In this document: piece after piece, positions 1 through 13,302 of the stretch | Position numbering within the stretch: the stretch's first letter is position 1 | Layout: every line of letters begins with the position of its first letter | Origin: Cerioporus squamosus | Taxonomy: Eukaryota; Basidiomycota; Agaricomycetes; Polyporales; Polyporaceae | Reading direction: 5' to 3' | Assembly (NCBI GenBank): GCA_022592435.1 | Contig: JABYQS010000229.1 | Location: 1 to 50,486 of the forward strand | DNA length: 50,486 nucleotides | Position numbers and translations under genes: made by a program | Notes under the pieces: model-generated | Told to the model about the DNA's origin: nothing | The model's input: the letters and a program-made list of their open reading frames with translations, nothing else | Database searches by the model: none

Positions 1-278
1 TCATGGGGTACGAGAGGCCGTGGACGGTGGAGGAGGCGCCGGAGAGCTACGTCGCGCTGCTGAAGAAGGCGATTGTGGGGGTGGAGATAGAGATCACGAG
101 CATGGACGGGAAGTGGAAGATGAGCCAGGAGCTGCCCGAGGGAGACAGGAAGGGCACGATTCAGGGTTTCGAGGCGCTGGGGAGCGAGCTTGGGAGGTGC
201 ATGGCACAGACCATCGCCGAGCGGGCACAGACCATCGCCGAGCGGGCACAGAAGCAGAGGGAGGGGAGTGGCAAGTAA
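1..278 (+). CDS. PaiB-like FMN-binding family protein, C-terminal part (5' partial)
   Basis: The window opens inside this gene. The visible 91 residues resemble the C-terminus of the PaiB / PAI2-type FMN-binding split-barrel family: a W-x-V-x-x-A-P start, then an aliphatic stretch (AIVGVEIEIT), then GKWKMSQ, and an acidic-basic segment ending GDRKGTIQGFEALG. In bacteria these proteins were described as negative regulators of protease and sporulation genes; in fungi they are probably FMN- or heme-binding enzymes of unknown substrate. The ATG at 3 is unlikely to be the real start, because the N-terminal barrel half is missing and must lie upstream. The tail holds a perfect 21-base duplication encoding the heptad AQTIAER twice. 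The stop is TAA at 276-278. Family assignment is from memory of the conserved motif. Confidence 0.7.
   Translation, partial: MGYERPWTVEEAPESYVALLKKAIVGVEIEITSMDGKWKMSQELPEGDRKGTIQGFEALGSELGRCMAQTIAERAQTIAERAQKQREGSGK
189..251 (+). repeat. Short in-frame tandem duplication at the end of the PaiB-like gene
   Basis: A 21-base unit (gcacagaccatcgccgagcgg) is present twice back to back around 202-243 and keeps the reading frame. It adds one extra AQTIAER heptad to the C-terminal helix. It looks like simple replication slippage. Confidence 0.75.
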
Positions 279-580
279 CGAGGACCACCTATACACGACC
301 CCAGAGTTCGAATACTCGACGAAGCAGCTGGTCGAGCGTAGGGCAAACTCGACCAGATTCAGAGGGTCACGCATGTCCGCGTGCTTACATACATAGCTTG
401 TACCTCTTCATGCTCGTCGCCTCTTCGTTGCTTGTCTCGTCCAGAAAGAAAGTCGCGGGCGTCGCTCGAGAGTGGTCATGGTCATGGCTGAGTCGAAGGA
501 ATGGGGGCCGTCGTCGTCCGTCCAGGCAAGTCCAACGGCGCTTATGGGCCTGCCTCCGACCACCATCTTCACCATCTGCA
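279..580. other. Intergenic stretch left of the MITE
   Basis: No convincing coding sequence on either strand; the open frames present are short and do not resemble known proteins. It should hold the 3' UTR of the PaiB-like gene. Confidence 0.5.
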
Positions 581-1045
581 TAGTGTTGCCGCGAGGTGAG
601 GTGAGGCGAGGCGAGTTGGCGCCACTCGGTCTAACTCGCTCCACCGAGCCAGACCGAGGCGAGTTGCGAGTTTAACTCACGAGTTGCCCCAGTTTGGACA
701 TTCTGGCAGCAGGAGCCATAAACTCCCCAAAATTTACTTCAGTGAGCATTATTCTAAGCCCAGTAGGGCTCTGAGGCCGTCCGGGATGCTGTCCTCTAGC
801 ATACCTATCCCAGGGAGTCTGAAATTTGAGGTGCGGGGGACTCGGGGGAAGCAGCCCAAAAACGAGCGCCCTGGCGAGCGCCTAGGTGGAGTCTTGCCAG
901 GCCTGTCGACCAATCAGATGCGGGCGCTGCTGGGAGCGAGTTGCATCGATGTGAGCGAGTGGATTGCCTCGCCTCGCGAGTTGCTCCACTCCGTGAGTTC
1001 GGAACTCGCAACTCGCGAGTTTAACTCGAACTCGCGGCAACACTA
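581..1045. mobile_element. Non-autonomous hAT-like MITE (465 bp)
   Basis: The first 15 bases (tagtgttgccgcgag, 581-595) are the exact reverse complement of the last 15 (1031-1045). The terminus fits the YARNG consensus of hAT transposons, which make 8-bp target duplications. The heptamer ATCTGCA ends directly at the left edge (574-580) and recurs 4 bases outside the right edge (1050-1056), compatible with an 8-bp duplication followed by a small indel. Subterminal parts carry several copies of a gcgagt / actcgc motif around gagtttaactc, as binding sites of a transposase would. There is no transposase gene inside, so it would need one supplied from elsewhere. Confidence 0.65.
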
Positions 1046-1457
1046 CATGATCTGCATCAGCGACCCTGGGGCATCCGACGCTGTCTTGGACGATGGCGAT
1101 CTACTTCTTCAGAACTCGTGTGACCACTTTCACCAGACGTACGCGAGTGTCTACTCCGTAGTCGTCGCCCATATTCTCGAAGACGACGGCGCTTGCGAAA
1201 CGCGACGGTCCTCCGCGCTTTCGAGCTTGCTCGCTGTATGCGTCAATGGACGTCGCCCTACGATGACCGTTTGTCAAGGAGAACGCACGCCATGTCTTAC
1301 ATCGATCTCATCCTTCAACAGCGCGTGTAAGTAGGGTCAGTCTGGACTGTCTCCGCCTCAACAGCGAGGCTTTGCCTAGAATTGGTCGAGAACGCACAAC
1401 CTTCGCCCGGTCAGCAGACCGCATATAAGCAACGCGTAAGTACGCAATCTCTTACGC
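1046..1457. other. Intergenic region upstream of the fumarate reductase gene
   Basis: No gene recognised. It carries the likely promoter of the downstream fumarate reductase gene, including a TATA-like box near its right end. Confidence 0.5.
1422..1429 (+). promoter_or_regulatory. TATA-like box of the fumarate reductase gene
   Basis: The octamer catataag lies about 30 bases before the first in-frame ATG at 1458. Transcription starting about 30 bases downstream would leave a very short leader and could favour use of the second ATG at 1551 by leaky scanning. Confidence 0.45.
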
Positions 1458-3314
1458 ATGCCTCGTCTAACCCACGGATATATAGTCAGATCTCTCACCG
1501 TCGCCGCCATATCATTCCTTGCCTACAGACTACTCTTCCGGCGCGCCGTCATGACCGCACCGCGTACGATCGTCGTTGGCGGTGGTCTCGCAGGCCTCAG
1601 TGCTGCGCACACAGCGCTGGAGAACGGCGCAACAGTTGTATTGCTCGACAAGAAGCCCTCGTAAGTCTTCTCTAGTCTCCGGTCCCAGACTGACTTTGAG
1701 TGCTGACGCGCGCCGCAAGATTGGGAGGAAACTCTGTGAAGGCGAGTTCGGGTATTAATGGCGCAGGGACGGCTGCACAGAAGCAGCAAGACATCGTCGA
1801 CTCCCCGGAAGCATTGTACGTGCACCTTCCTTCTCCTTCTAGCCCACCGTTTGCGATATCAACACCCGTGTCTTCCCCTCGGCAGCTACAACGACACCGT
1901 CGCGTCCGCGCGCGACCTCGCGCGCTCGCACCTCATCAAGACGCTCACAGACCACTCCGTCCCGACTCTCGAATGGCTCACGGACAACTTCGGCGTCGAC
2001 CTCTCTCTCGTCGCCCAGCTCGGGGGACACAGCGTCCCGCGTACCCACCGAGGGAAGGGCGGCTCCCCCGGCTGGGCCATGACATCCGCGCTCGTCAAGA
2101 AGCTCGAGGCCCAGCCAGAGCGCGCGACGATCCTGAAGGGCGCGAAGGTCGTCCGGCTGCTCCAGGAGGGCGGGCGCGTGAGCGGTGTCGAGTACAAGGT
2201 CGGTGGAGAGAAGAAGACGGAGGAGGGCTCGGTTGTGATCGCTACCGGGTGAGTTTGCTTGTGTGCGCATACTTTGCTGAAGCGGGTTCCTGACTGCTAG
2301 GTCTGGACGCCAGAGGCTACGCCGCAGACTACGCAGACGGCGGGTACCTGTCGCAGTTTCGACCTGAGCTGCTCATCGTGCCCACCACGAACGGTGACCA
2401 CGCCACCGGCGACGGGCATCGCCTCGCCGTCTCCATCGGGGGCGCGCTGTGCGACATGGACCAGGTGCAGGTGCACCCGACGGGCTTCGTCGACCCGAAG
2501 GACCCGAGCGCGAAGACCAAGTTCCTTGCGGCCGAGGCGCTGCGCGGAGTGGGGGGTATCCTGGTCGACAAGGACGGAACGCGCTTCGTGGACGAGCTCG
2601 AGCGGCGGGACACGGTCACGGAGAAGATGCAGGAGGTTGTGAGAGCGGGACGGGCGCCGGTGCGGCTGCTGCTGAACCTGCAGGCGGCGAAGACGCTTGA
2701 AGCCCATGGTCTGTCTGACTGCTGCTTGACTTCGCTGTCCCCGAGGTCATCGTGCTGACGGCGCATACAGTGGGGTTCTACAAGTCGAAGGGCTTGATGC
2801 GGGAGTACGAGTCCGCAGCGGCGTTCGCCGAGGACACCAAGATCCCGCTGCCGAACCTGGAGTCGACCTTTGAGGCGCATACAGCGTACGCACAGGGTGC
2901 TACGAAGGATCTCTTTGGCAAGAGTGAGCCGTCCCTGGTCGATCTGGGCTCACTGCCGCCGTGCTGACCATTCATTGTCACTCAGCGAACACCACCAACG
3001 CAATCTACAAGCTCGACGAGCCTCTCCTGGTAGCAGAGATGACTCCCGTCGTGCACTACGTGAGCAACCCCCCGGAGTATCATCTTCTTTGCGTAGACAG
3101 ACTTCTGACATTGGCACGCATGCAGACTATGGGCGGGATCGTCGTCGACGAGGACGCGCGCGTCCTGAACGCGGATGGGACGCCTATACCTGGGCTGTTC
3201 GCAGCGGGGGAAGCGATCGGGGGCGTGCATGGGCGCAATCGGCTCGGCGGGTCGTCGTTGCTGGAGGCTGTTGTGTTTGGACGGATCGCGGGAAAAAGCT
3301 CAACTGTGGGGTGA
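1458..3314 (+). CDS. osm1: FAD-dependent fumarate reductase, Osm1-type
   Basis: Soluble fumarate reductase of the flavocytochrome c / Osm1 family, reducing fumarate to succinate with FAD, which re-oxidises flavins during oxidative folding and anaerobic growth. Seven exons join in frame: 1458-1660, 1720-1815, 1886-2248, 2314-2708, 2771-2923, 2986-3059, 3126-3314. Visible motifs are the dinucleotide fold (VVGGGLAGLSAA), SLGGNSVKASSGINGA, the catalytic region HSVPRTHRG, the substrate region QVQVHPTGFVDP, and the C-terminal FAD signature GLFAAGEAIGGVHG-RNRLGGSSLLE. The N-terminus has a basic residue, then a hydrophobic segment of about 16 residues, so the product probably enters the ER or mitochondrion; a second ATG at 1551 would give a cytosolic form. 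No cytochrome b5 domain follows. The end (VVFGRIAGKSSTVG) is slightly shorter than usual, and a missed final exon is possible. Confidence 0.88.
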
Positions 3315-3700
3315 GGACCGTGGCCAGCGGTGGTGGCAGGCTCCGCTGGGGCCGTGGCTAAACTGCTATGAGGGAAGTGTGAGTGAGCTGTACGATCTAT
3401 TATTGAGGTGTACGATGGTCGTTGTCCTGGACTCCTGCATTTAGGACGGTTTGCTGCGGAGATCGCGACCTTGATGTCTGCTGCCAACATCTGGCCCCGA
3501 CAGAGACCCACCGCTTTGAAGGAGTTGTCGGCTCACCTGCCCGGTGGATCAGGACAGGGTCGCAAGCAGTGAGCCAATCCTCCATGCGATGGTCGACACA
3601 CGAGTGTTGAGAATCAGAATCAAGACATATTACACATGGCTGGTATCACAGCATTGCAGTCTAACGGTACAAAGATTTCCACCAACACGTCCATGTCGAT
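3315..3700. other. Convergent intergenic region
   Basis: Lies between the 3' ends of the fumarate reductase gene (+) and a DUF6533 gene (-). It should hold both terminators. No gene or repeat recognised. Confidence 0.5.
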
Positions 3701-5443
3701 CTAGTGCTCCATCTTCTCCTCGACGCCCTGGTGTGCATCGCTCGGAGAGAACTCCGCGCCGTTTGCACTCGCGTCCATGATCGCTGCTTCGCCAGTGTCG
3801 TCTTCCTCGTCCTCGTGTTCTGCTAACGTCCGCGAGCCCAAGGAACCGATCACTCTCTCGAACACGAGCGACTCGGACGTTCCTCCCGTGTCGGACGCCA
3901 GGCTCGAGTCGACATGGAGAACCTGTTGGTTCGCGGACTGGAGGTTCAGGAGGAAGCGTGAGACGAGAATCCCAGTGAGCCTGGAACGGAGGGGACGAGT
4001 GAGTCAACATGTGATGCTGAGGGGAGGACGACGTACGGTTCGGTGAACAGGGTGACCACGCTGACACTCTGGAGTGCTTGTGTGTGCTAAGAAGCTGTCA
4101 GATAGAGGTGGACGAGACATGGAGCATCGAGACTCACCGAGAGGAGTGTCAGGGTAAGATGTAGGGCGTTCAAGACGAGCAAGGCTCTAGGAGGTGCATG
4201 ACGATTAGCTTCCTCTTTCTGCGCAGGCTGTCTGCCGACGGGGAGTCTCACATAAAGTAGATGGTTCCTGTAACAGTTCTTAGTAGTTGTATGATTACGT
4301 CGAGGGTAGGAACACGCACCGTCTCGTAGAAGAACGTACACGAACGACCCTTTTTGTCGATGTTGCGTGCTGCCCCTCGACAACTTCCACCACGTCGTGA
4401 CCACGAGAAGCAAGTCTGCGGAGATGAGACACGTCCGGGACGCGATCGTGACTTCAGGAAGGGTGAAAGACAGGCTGTTACTGACGACCTCCAAGCACCA
4501 TAAGATAGCATTGCACGTACGACTACCAGTTGGTTAGTTTCACGCATTTTGAAGAGGATGCGGACTGAATGACGAACCTGTTCGCCAAATCCGCAGGGAG
4601 GGAATCTGAGTACACGCATCCTAGAGGCGGAACGACGACGCCACCGGGCGTGAAGCCAAAGTTAGTCTGTCGGAGAAGGCAACGCCGTCTGTCAATGACC
4701 ACCATTCAATGCTGCTTGAGATCCTGGACACTCACAAAGTTGATCCCGATAGGGACGCTCGAGAGGAGGAGAACGAATATGGAGAGCGACCACAGTCGGG
4801 TGAGTGCAAACGCTCGTAGCGTTGAGAATGCTGAGTTGTGCTGTCAACCACCTCGATGAGGTCCTGAAGCGAACCGATACTCACCTGCCCATGGTACATA
4901 TTGGATTATCACAAACACCCGACTCGCCCTCGCGGAGTCTGCACAGCTAACAGACTAGGAGTGAGGGGGCCGCATTGCGCAAACCCTTTGGACGCGTGAA
5001 TCCTCACCTCTGCAAGACAGAAATGAGTTAAACGCGAACCAGCAGCATAATGAGTGACTCACTGCAGGAGAGATGGGAATATAGCTGGTGACCATGGTGA
5101 AGATATGCGCCCACATGACGAGGGCCCTATTCGAGACGAACAGGAGGGTCGCCCCGGTCAACCGCCGTGACCAGAACAAATTGACCTCGTCTCCTAAAGT
5201 GATCAGATACTCGTATATGAATACCGCTGCAAGTTAACAGCATTAGCTCGGTCACTTTAGAGGGGAATCTTGGGGTCCCGACCGGCCACTCACCGCTCGC
5301 TGCTATAGCGCAATAATTGCTGAGGAGGCTGGAAATGTGTATGTGCCAATGTCGGCGCCCATCGGATGGGGACTCAGAGAAATGAGAACGTACAAACTGG
5401 AGTACTGAGCAACGAATGCGGGGTCGGGGGTAGCAGAGGACAT
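3701..5443 (-). CDS. DUF6533-domain multi-pass membrane protein (copy 1)
   Basis: Member of a large, basidiomycete-specific family of predicted seven-helix membrane proteins with no established function. The start chosen at 5443 gives MSSATPDPAFVAQYS, then an intron, then FLLSNYCAIAAS joined to VFIYEYLITLGDEVNLFWS. The DUF6533 core follows (RRLTGATLLFVSNRAL). Later exons encode RTCLISADLLLVVTTWW, VLLRDG and a last helix ILVSRFLLNLQSAN. The tail is acidic (EHEDEEDDTGEAA) and cytosolic-looking, ending in the stop at 3701-3703. It has roughly eight exons with short introns. Two paralogues lie at 24760-26584 and 32249-33977. The gene is tail-to-tail with the fumarate reductase gene. Confidence 0.8.
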
Positions 5444-5820
5444 GACGGGGGTCTCACGAGCAACGAGAAGTGGCTGCTGGTCAGATGCATTCTTGATATA
5501 TCTCGACGGTGTTGTTGGTCATGCGCATCAGGTCGTCGCAGGCAAGGCAGGACTCGAGCTCGATTAGTGCAGCAACCTTCTAGAGCGAACTTAGAACTAT
5601 CGGAGCGGAGTCAATGGCTTCGTGGGAATGAATACTACGTGCGGCACGACGCAGCTGGTGAAGCTGTCCTTACCTGCCGGTAACGGTTATCTGCATGCAC
5701 CGTCCTGCGGTCCTGTCCAGAGTGGCGTCTAGAAGAAGAGAACGAGGCCGACGCCGCAGGGGAACATAACCATGTGAGGATAACTTACGGGCGACGACAC
5801 AAACTGTACATCGGGACCAA
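5444..5820. other. Intergenic region between DUF6533 copy 1 and the P450 gene
   Basis: Holds the promoter of the DUF6533 gene and the 3' region of the P450 gene, both on minus. No further gene seen. Confidence 0.45.
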
Positions 5821-8028
5821 TCACGACGCGGAGTCCCCTCCCCCACTGGTAACCAAGTCCTGTGCGCCCGCGAACCGAGGTTCAATCTTGAAGGAGAATT
5901 CGGACGGTACGCTAAACCGGGGCCAGACAATACGTGAGTGGGAGCGTCCCAGCAGCATGGCGCGAACCGCATGGCGCACTGGCACGAACCTTACGAGCCC
6001 AGAACACCACCTAATCTCCACGTCATCAGCACCGGCCGCGGGCGCAGGCTTCGAGATGCGCAAGGCGTGCAGCATAGAGGCGATGGCGAGCCACACGACA
6101 TCGTCCGCGAAGAACCTTCCTGGACAGATTCTGGTTCGAAGACACACCAACTTGTTCAGCAAAGAGATCCGAGGGTGGATGGCGCAAGCCAGGCTGCACT
6201 GGAACGTTAACGTACCTTCTGCCAAACCCAAATGCCACCCGCGCGGGGTCCTGCTCGCCGATCGGGTTCTCCTCGGAGGGGCTAAACCGGTCGGGGTTGA
6301 ACTCGCGAGGGTTCTTGTACACGCTCTCGTCGTGAAGCATGGCGCTGGAGTATACCGGTGTCAGACCCTTCTGTCGAGCAGAGTGCGGAGGATATAGACG
6401 TACTAGATGTTCGCGAGCACGATTGTCCCCTTGGGAATGTACCAGCCGCGATATTCGTCTGCCTCAGAGGTCGCATGCGGTATTCCTGTGTCTGAAATGA
6501 GCGATCCATTCATAGTGAACGAGGCGATGGGAATACGCACCGAGCGTCGAGACTGGCATCCAACGCAAGGTTTCCTTGACCAGGTTCGAGACGTACGGCA
6601 GCTCTCCGCGATCCGCGAGAGTCGGCAACCGGTCTCGACCCACGACACGGTCTAGTTCTTCCTGCGCGCGCGTCTGGACGTCAGCGTAGAGCGTCATAGC
6701 GAGGACGAAGTTGATCAGTGCGGAAACGCTCTGCTGTCAAGGTGAGAAGCCGTCCGCGTAGTCATCATCCGAGTGAGCTCGCACCGTGTCAGCTCCAGCT
6801 ACGACGATGAGCATTGAGTTCAGTATGGTGCCGCGCATGGGGTGAACGAGGCGTACCGCTGTATACAACCCCGGCGCTGTTCATGACAAACTCATCCTTG
6901 TCCATGCCATCGGGCTGCGCGTCACTCTGTAGGAGCCGTGTCACCAGAGACGCCCGAGCGGTCCCTGCAGTCTGAGACCATCCCTCGTCAGCGTGCAGAA
7001 GCTGGACTCAATTGAGGGCAACGTACCATTTGCTTCTTGACTGCTTCGAAGGGGCCACGGCGCATGCCAGCAGAGAGCTCGCGCCCAATACGCGCATGCT
7101 TGTGAAAGCCGGCGCCGGGAAACCACGTCGGAAGATACTTCACTGCAGAATGGTCACTAGCGAGACGCACAGATGGGATTCTGCGACGCACGGATTGGAA
7201 AGATGTCTACCGCGCTGTTCCCGGGCGTCTTCTCGGCGTATTCGCGCACCAGCTCAGCCATCCGAATGAATTTGTCATCCATAGAAGTGACTTGGTGGCC
7301 GTAGGTGATCATCATGATGATCGCACCAACAGTTCTGGTCACAAATATGAGCAAATCTTCGACCCGGTGGGCGACGTGTGCAGTACTCACTGCTTGATAT
7401 GCTCCCTGAAGTTCTCCGGAGTAGTGAAGAGGCGGCGCAGGAGTGCGTTAACCTCTGCCATGATCACGGGTCGGTAAGTCTCCGCCACAAGGGAGGGCTG
7501 AAACTCCTGCTGGACGGTGCGGCGGTACGCCTGATAAGTCTTGTCGTATGGCATAAGGGCCATGTTCCAGTTCCACTCCATGCTGATGGATTACTCGGTC
7601 TGAGTTCCTCGAACGTTGTGAGACTGCGACTGACTCACAGCTCGCAGATCATGACGAAGCGAGGACGCGAGGAGTACAGCGCGCCTCGTTTGTCCAAGAG
7701 CTCCCGCGCGGCCTGGAAAGAATTGACGACCAGAAGACGGGTGCCAAGAGAGCTCAGGTAGACCACGTCGCTTCCTATCAGACGCCATACATAACTCAAT
7801 CAGTACGAAGAGCGAGCTTCGCAAGGAATACGCACCGTACTTCCGTCCTAATCGTTCGTATGCCTCCCATTCATGTCCATCGTTAGGTATGTCGCGAAGA
7901 TTGCCCACTAAGGGCTTTGGTGGAGGCCCTGGAGGAAACGGCTTGCGTCTTCTCGTCGCACTGACATGGTATGCGCTGAACAGAACACAGAGGCATAGGG
8001 CAGCGAGGATTGTGAGTGTGGCGGACAT
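5821..8028 (-). CDS. Cytochrome P450 monooxygenase
   Basis: Microsomal heme-thiolate monooxygenase. The N-terminus (MSATLTILAALCLCVLFSAY) is a membrane anchor, followed by the proline hinge PFPPGPPPKPLVGNL. In order come a WNMALMPY C-helix region, the I-helix AGADTQS formed across an intron, the K-helix ETLRW (E-x-x-R), the meander NPREFNPDRF, and the heme loop FGFGRR joined across an intron to ICPGRFF, with the cysteine codon at 6124-6126. About ten exons can be joined in frame with GT-AG introns. Two joins need weak donors (gttgcc near 7025; gttcgt near 5980), the latter giving a natural C-terminus GLVSVPSEFSFKIEPR. It resembles the broad basidiomycete group annotated as O-methylsterigmatocystin oxidoreductase-like P450s; the exact CYP family and substrate cannot be told. 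The gene is divergent from the FAD monooxygenase at 9528, so the two may be co-regulated. Confidence 0.9.
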
Positions 8029-9527
8029 GTTCGAAGTTCAAGGTGAGGGTGATTCGTGAAGTGGTATTTACGTGGCAGTTCCCTCCGCGAGAGACAACAC
8101 TGTCACGTTCATGCAGGCCATCAAGATCTGGCCTCGCTGGTGAGAGAACGAACAAACCTGGAGGCCATGGGCGGCACATCAAGAAGTTATGGGCGCGAAG
8201 GGCGGTGTATATCTCAGGAACACTGGCCAAATCATGATAACGTCGAATCCACGCAAGCCTTCAAGCAAGCCATGAAAGTCTCGTCGCCTGCTTTGGTGAG
8301 CGAGGGGAAGTTCTGGATATCTGAGCAACCTTGCGTATTCATAACATCATTCAGTCATCATAGGAAGAATGCAGAGGATGAGGGGAAAGACTCAGAAACT
8401 GATGGCGAGGCTTCAAGGCGAGGTTGCGGTTGGGATTGAGGGCGGTGACAGCTTGTTCCTGGTCGAGTTGATCCAGTTCGACTCGACGGGTGACAAGCGC
8501 TCGTTGGTCGCGCAGTCAATAGCGCCCACAGCTCAACACCAACCATAACCACAACTCCTCTTCCTGCCTGAGGCCTGCCAGCGAGAGCTGACTCTGTCGG
8601 CGTGACCACTATCAAGCACGGCACCATGCGACAGACTTCGAACTATTGTGTGTTGATATTGAACCAGAATCTCTGTGACCTCGTTACATGCGAAGACCGT
8701 GGCATCTTGCCATTGGACTAAGTGAGGTGGACCCTCGTTCGGAATCGGAGACTCGGACGCCTCAAGGTGTGAATAGTGAGTAAGGGTGGGTCACGCCTCT
8801 ATGTTAGCAAACCCGCTCATGTGCCGCATGATTAACCATAGGAAAATCCTCTAGATGGACCCATTCGGGCGCAATTCTGTTGATGGAACCAACCCCGGTG
8901 CGCCTGGCGCATATCGCCGGTCCAAGGTGCTTTCCACGGGAGAAACGGATCTGCAATGTCATCGTGCTGAGTTCGATGGGATATTTCAGCCCTTTAGACG
9001 TCGGATGCACCCTGATACACTCATCCCATCACCGCAATCTCCAAATTTGTTCACCTTGTCGCACAGTCGAGCGCGTAACGGCGATCCTTACCCTTTGTGC
9101 ACTGAAGCTCTCTGGCTTCCCTGTCTGTTGCTGACCAACTCGTTCGAGTCACGACAGGCACTGCACGACAGGCAACCCTGACATATGCGTCAGTGGGCGA
9201 AAAGGAGCCCCGCGAGGTTACTTTTCGGTCGATAACTCTTTGGTTTCAGGCAAGAATGATGCCTTTTGGCCGGTTGCGCTGTGAAACGAAACAAATGGTA
9301 TGCTCGGGCGGCGTATATGCCTTGCCTTTTCGCCCGTCCGAAACGCCGGTATCCCTACCGTGCTGTCAGCTAGGCGTACGTTGAGTCAGTCTTGTCATGG
9401 GTATGACTGTGACCCCGGCAGACGGCTCGCGCATCTCAAGTTCTCCGTGGGTATGTAGATGCAGCTGCATATAAGAGGCTCATTGATTGCGGTGCGTTGA
9501 ATCATCTGTCGTCATACAACACATCCG
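8029..9527. other. 1.5-kb divergent intergenic region between P450 and FAD monooxygenase
   Basis: No open frame here resembles a known protein and no terminal repeats were found. It contains the promoters of both flanking genes and is unusually long for this gene-dense segment. A decayed gene or transposon cannot be excluded. Confidence 0.5.
9468..9475 (+). promoter_or_regulatory. TATA-like box of FAD monooxygenase copy 1
   Basis: The octamer catataag, identical to the one before the fumarate reductase gene, lies 60 bases before the start codon at 9528. That fits a leader of about 30 bases. Confidence 0.55.
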
Positions 9528-12272
<2,745 letters not shown>

Positions 12273-12708
12273 TTCTGGCTCTGAGGGTTTGTGGTTATAC
12301 TCTAGAAGAATCTCGGATAGGGTTCTCGAATATCTAGTACGCATAACAACATTGCGCTCGCTACTAATGACGAGTATGAACGATCGTACCGATTCCTACC
12401 ACAGGTGACCTGGTTGAGCTTCGTGATCTCGAGCAATAAATGCTTCTGCTCGGCCTCCACTGCATTGCTGTTGCTCAAGTTCTGTCTTCACTAGGAGCAG
12501 TTGGAACTCAGGCTGTCACTATGAGTGACCGGACTCGGAGGACGTGCCATCCTTCCAGCGAATATGCGCCAACGATGGCTGCTTCGTAAAACTTGCAAAG
12601 GAACGTTTACGGCGGCCGCATGGATGTCGAGCATGGAGAGGCCTGAGAGAGGAACTGCATCGACAGGAAAGAAGCGGTTCGGCCCAGAGTGCCAGTGGAA
12701 GTACTATA
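12273..12708. other. Intergenic region 3' of FAD monooxygenase copy 1
   Basis: No gene seen. An AATAAA hexamer near 12433 is a possible polyadenylation signal, though it is 160 bases past the stop. Confidence 0.4.
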
Positions 12709-12952
12709 CTGTACTTTACAAAACAACCCGGGGCGTCACGCGTCACACAGGGGTCTCCCGGTCCGGAATTTGGCCTCTGTCACGCGTCACAAAGCCACCG
12801 ACCAAAGAAGCGCCCGGTTTTGGCGGGCGCCTCCGGCGCCCGCCTTCCAAATCCGGTACTTGTCACACAAATTCTCGGGCGCTCCCGTTGTCCCGGAGTT
12901 TGTCCACCCTGTCACGTGTCACACCCCTCCCGGGTTGTTTTGTAAAGTACAG
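12709..12952. mobile_element. MITE with 24-bp perfect terminal inverted repeats (244 bp)
   Basis: The left end ctgtactttacaaaacaacc plus cggg (12709-12732) is the exact reverse complement of the right end (12929-12952). A TA dinucleotide flanks each end (12707-12708 and 12953-12954), as expected for the Tc1/mariner superfamily, though the TA could be part of the inverted repeat. The interior has repeated gtcacgcgtcac / gtcacgtgtcac blocks and no coding sequence. The perfect repeats suggest a fairly recent insertion. Confidence 0.75.
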
Positions 12953-13293
12953 TACTCACGCCGACGGCGAATCGATCCGGTGCGCTTGCTGGCCACGAGT
13001 TCATGTTGCTGCGGCAGCTCTCACGCAAAACGGTATAATGTCCGCCATTTTCCGACCTTGGTCATTGCCTCCGCTGCTCGGCACCGCGTTTTGAGGCTCC
13101 TGTCTGCCGCTTTGAAGGATGTCGATCATCCCTGGGCCGATGACTCTCAAACTTCGTAGACGTATTCCCTGTGCATCTCTGACACTAGGAAAATTATTCA
13201 CTAGTGCGCACGTTGCCTATATTTCTTCACGTTCCATAAGTTCGTGGTAGGTCTTCTTCCGGGCGCTTGCCGGCGCCTACTTTCCAGTCTGCC

Positions 13294-13302
13294 CAATTTG
13301 GC
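13294..13302. repeat. Left 9-bp target-site duplication
   Basis: caatttggc, repeated exactly at 14359-14367 on the other side of the element. Confidence 0.85.

Noticed and set aside
297..312. gagttcgaatactc, similar to a tRNA T-arm
   Set aside because: No matching acceptor, D or anticodon stems could be found around it.
684..1334. Long plus-strand open frame of 216 codons
   Set aside because: It runs through the MITE and out the other side, is repetitive in the gcgagt motif and has no protein-like conservation.
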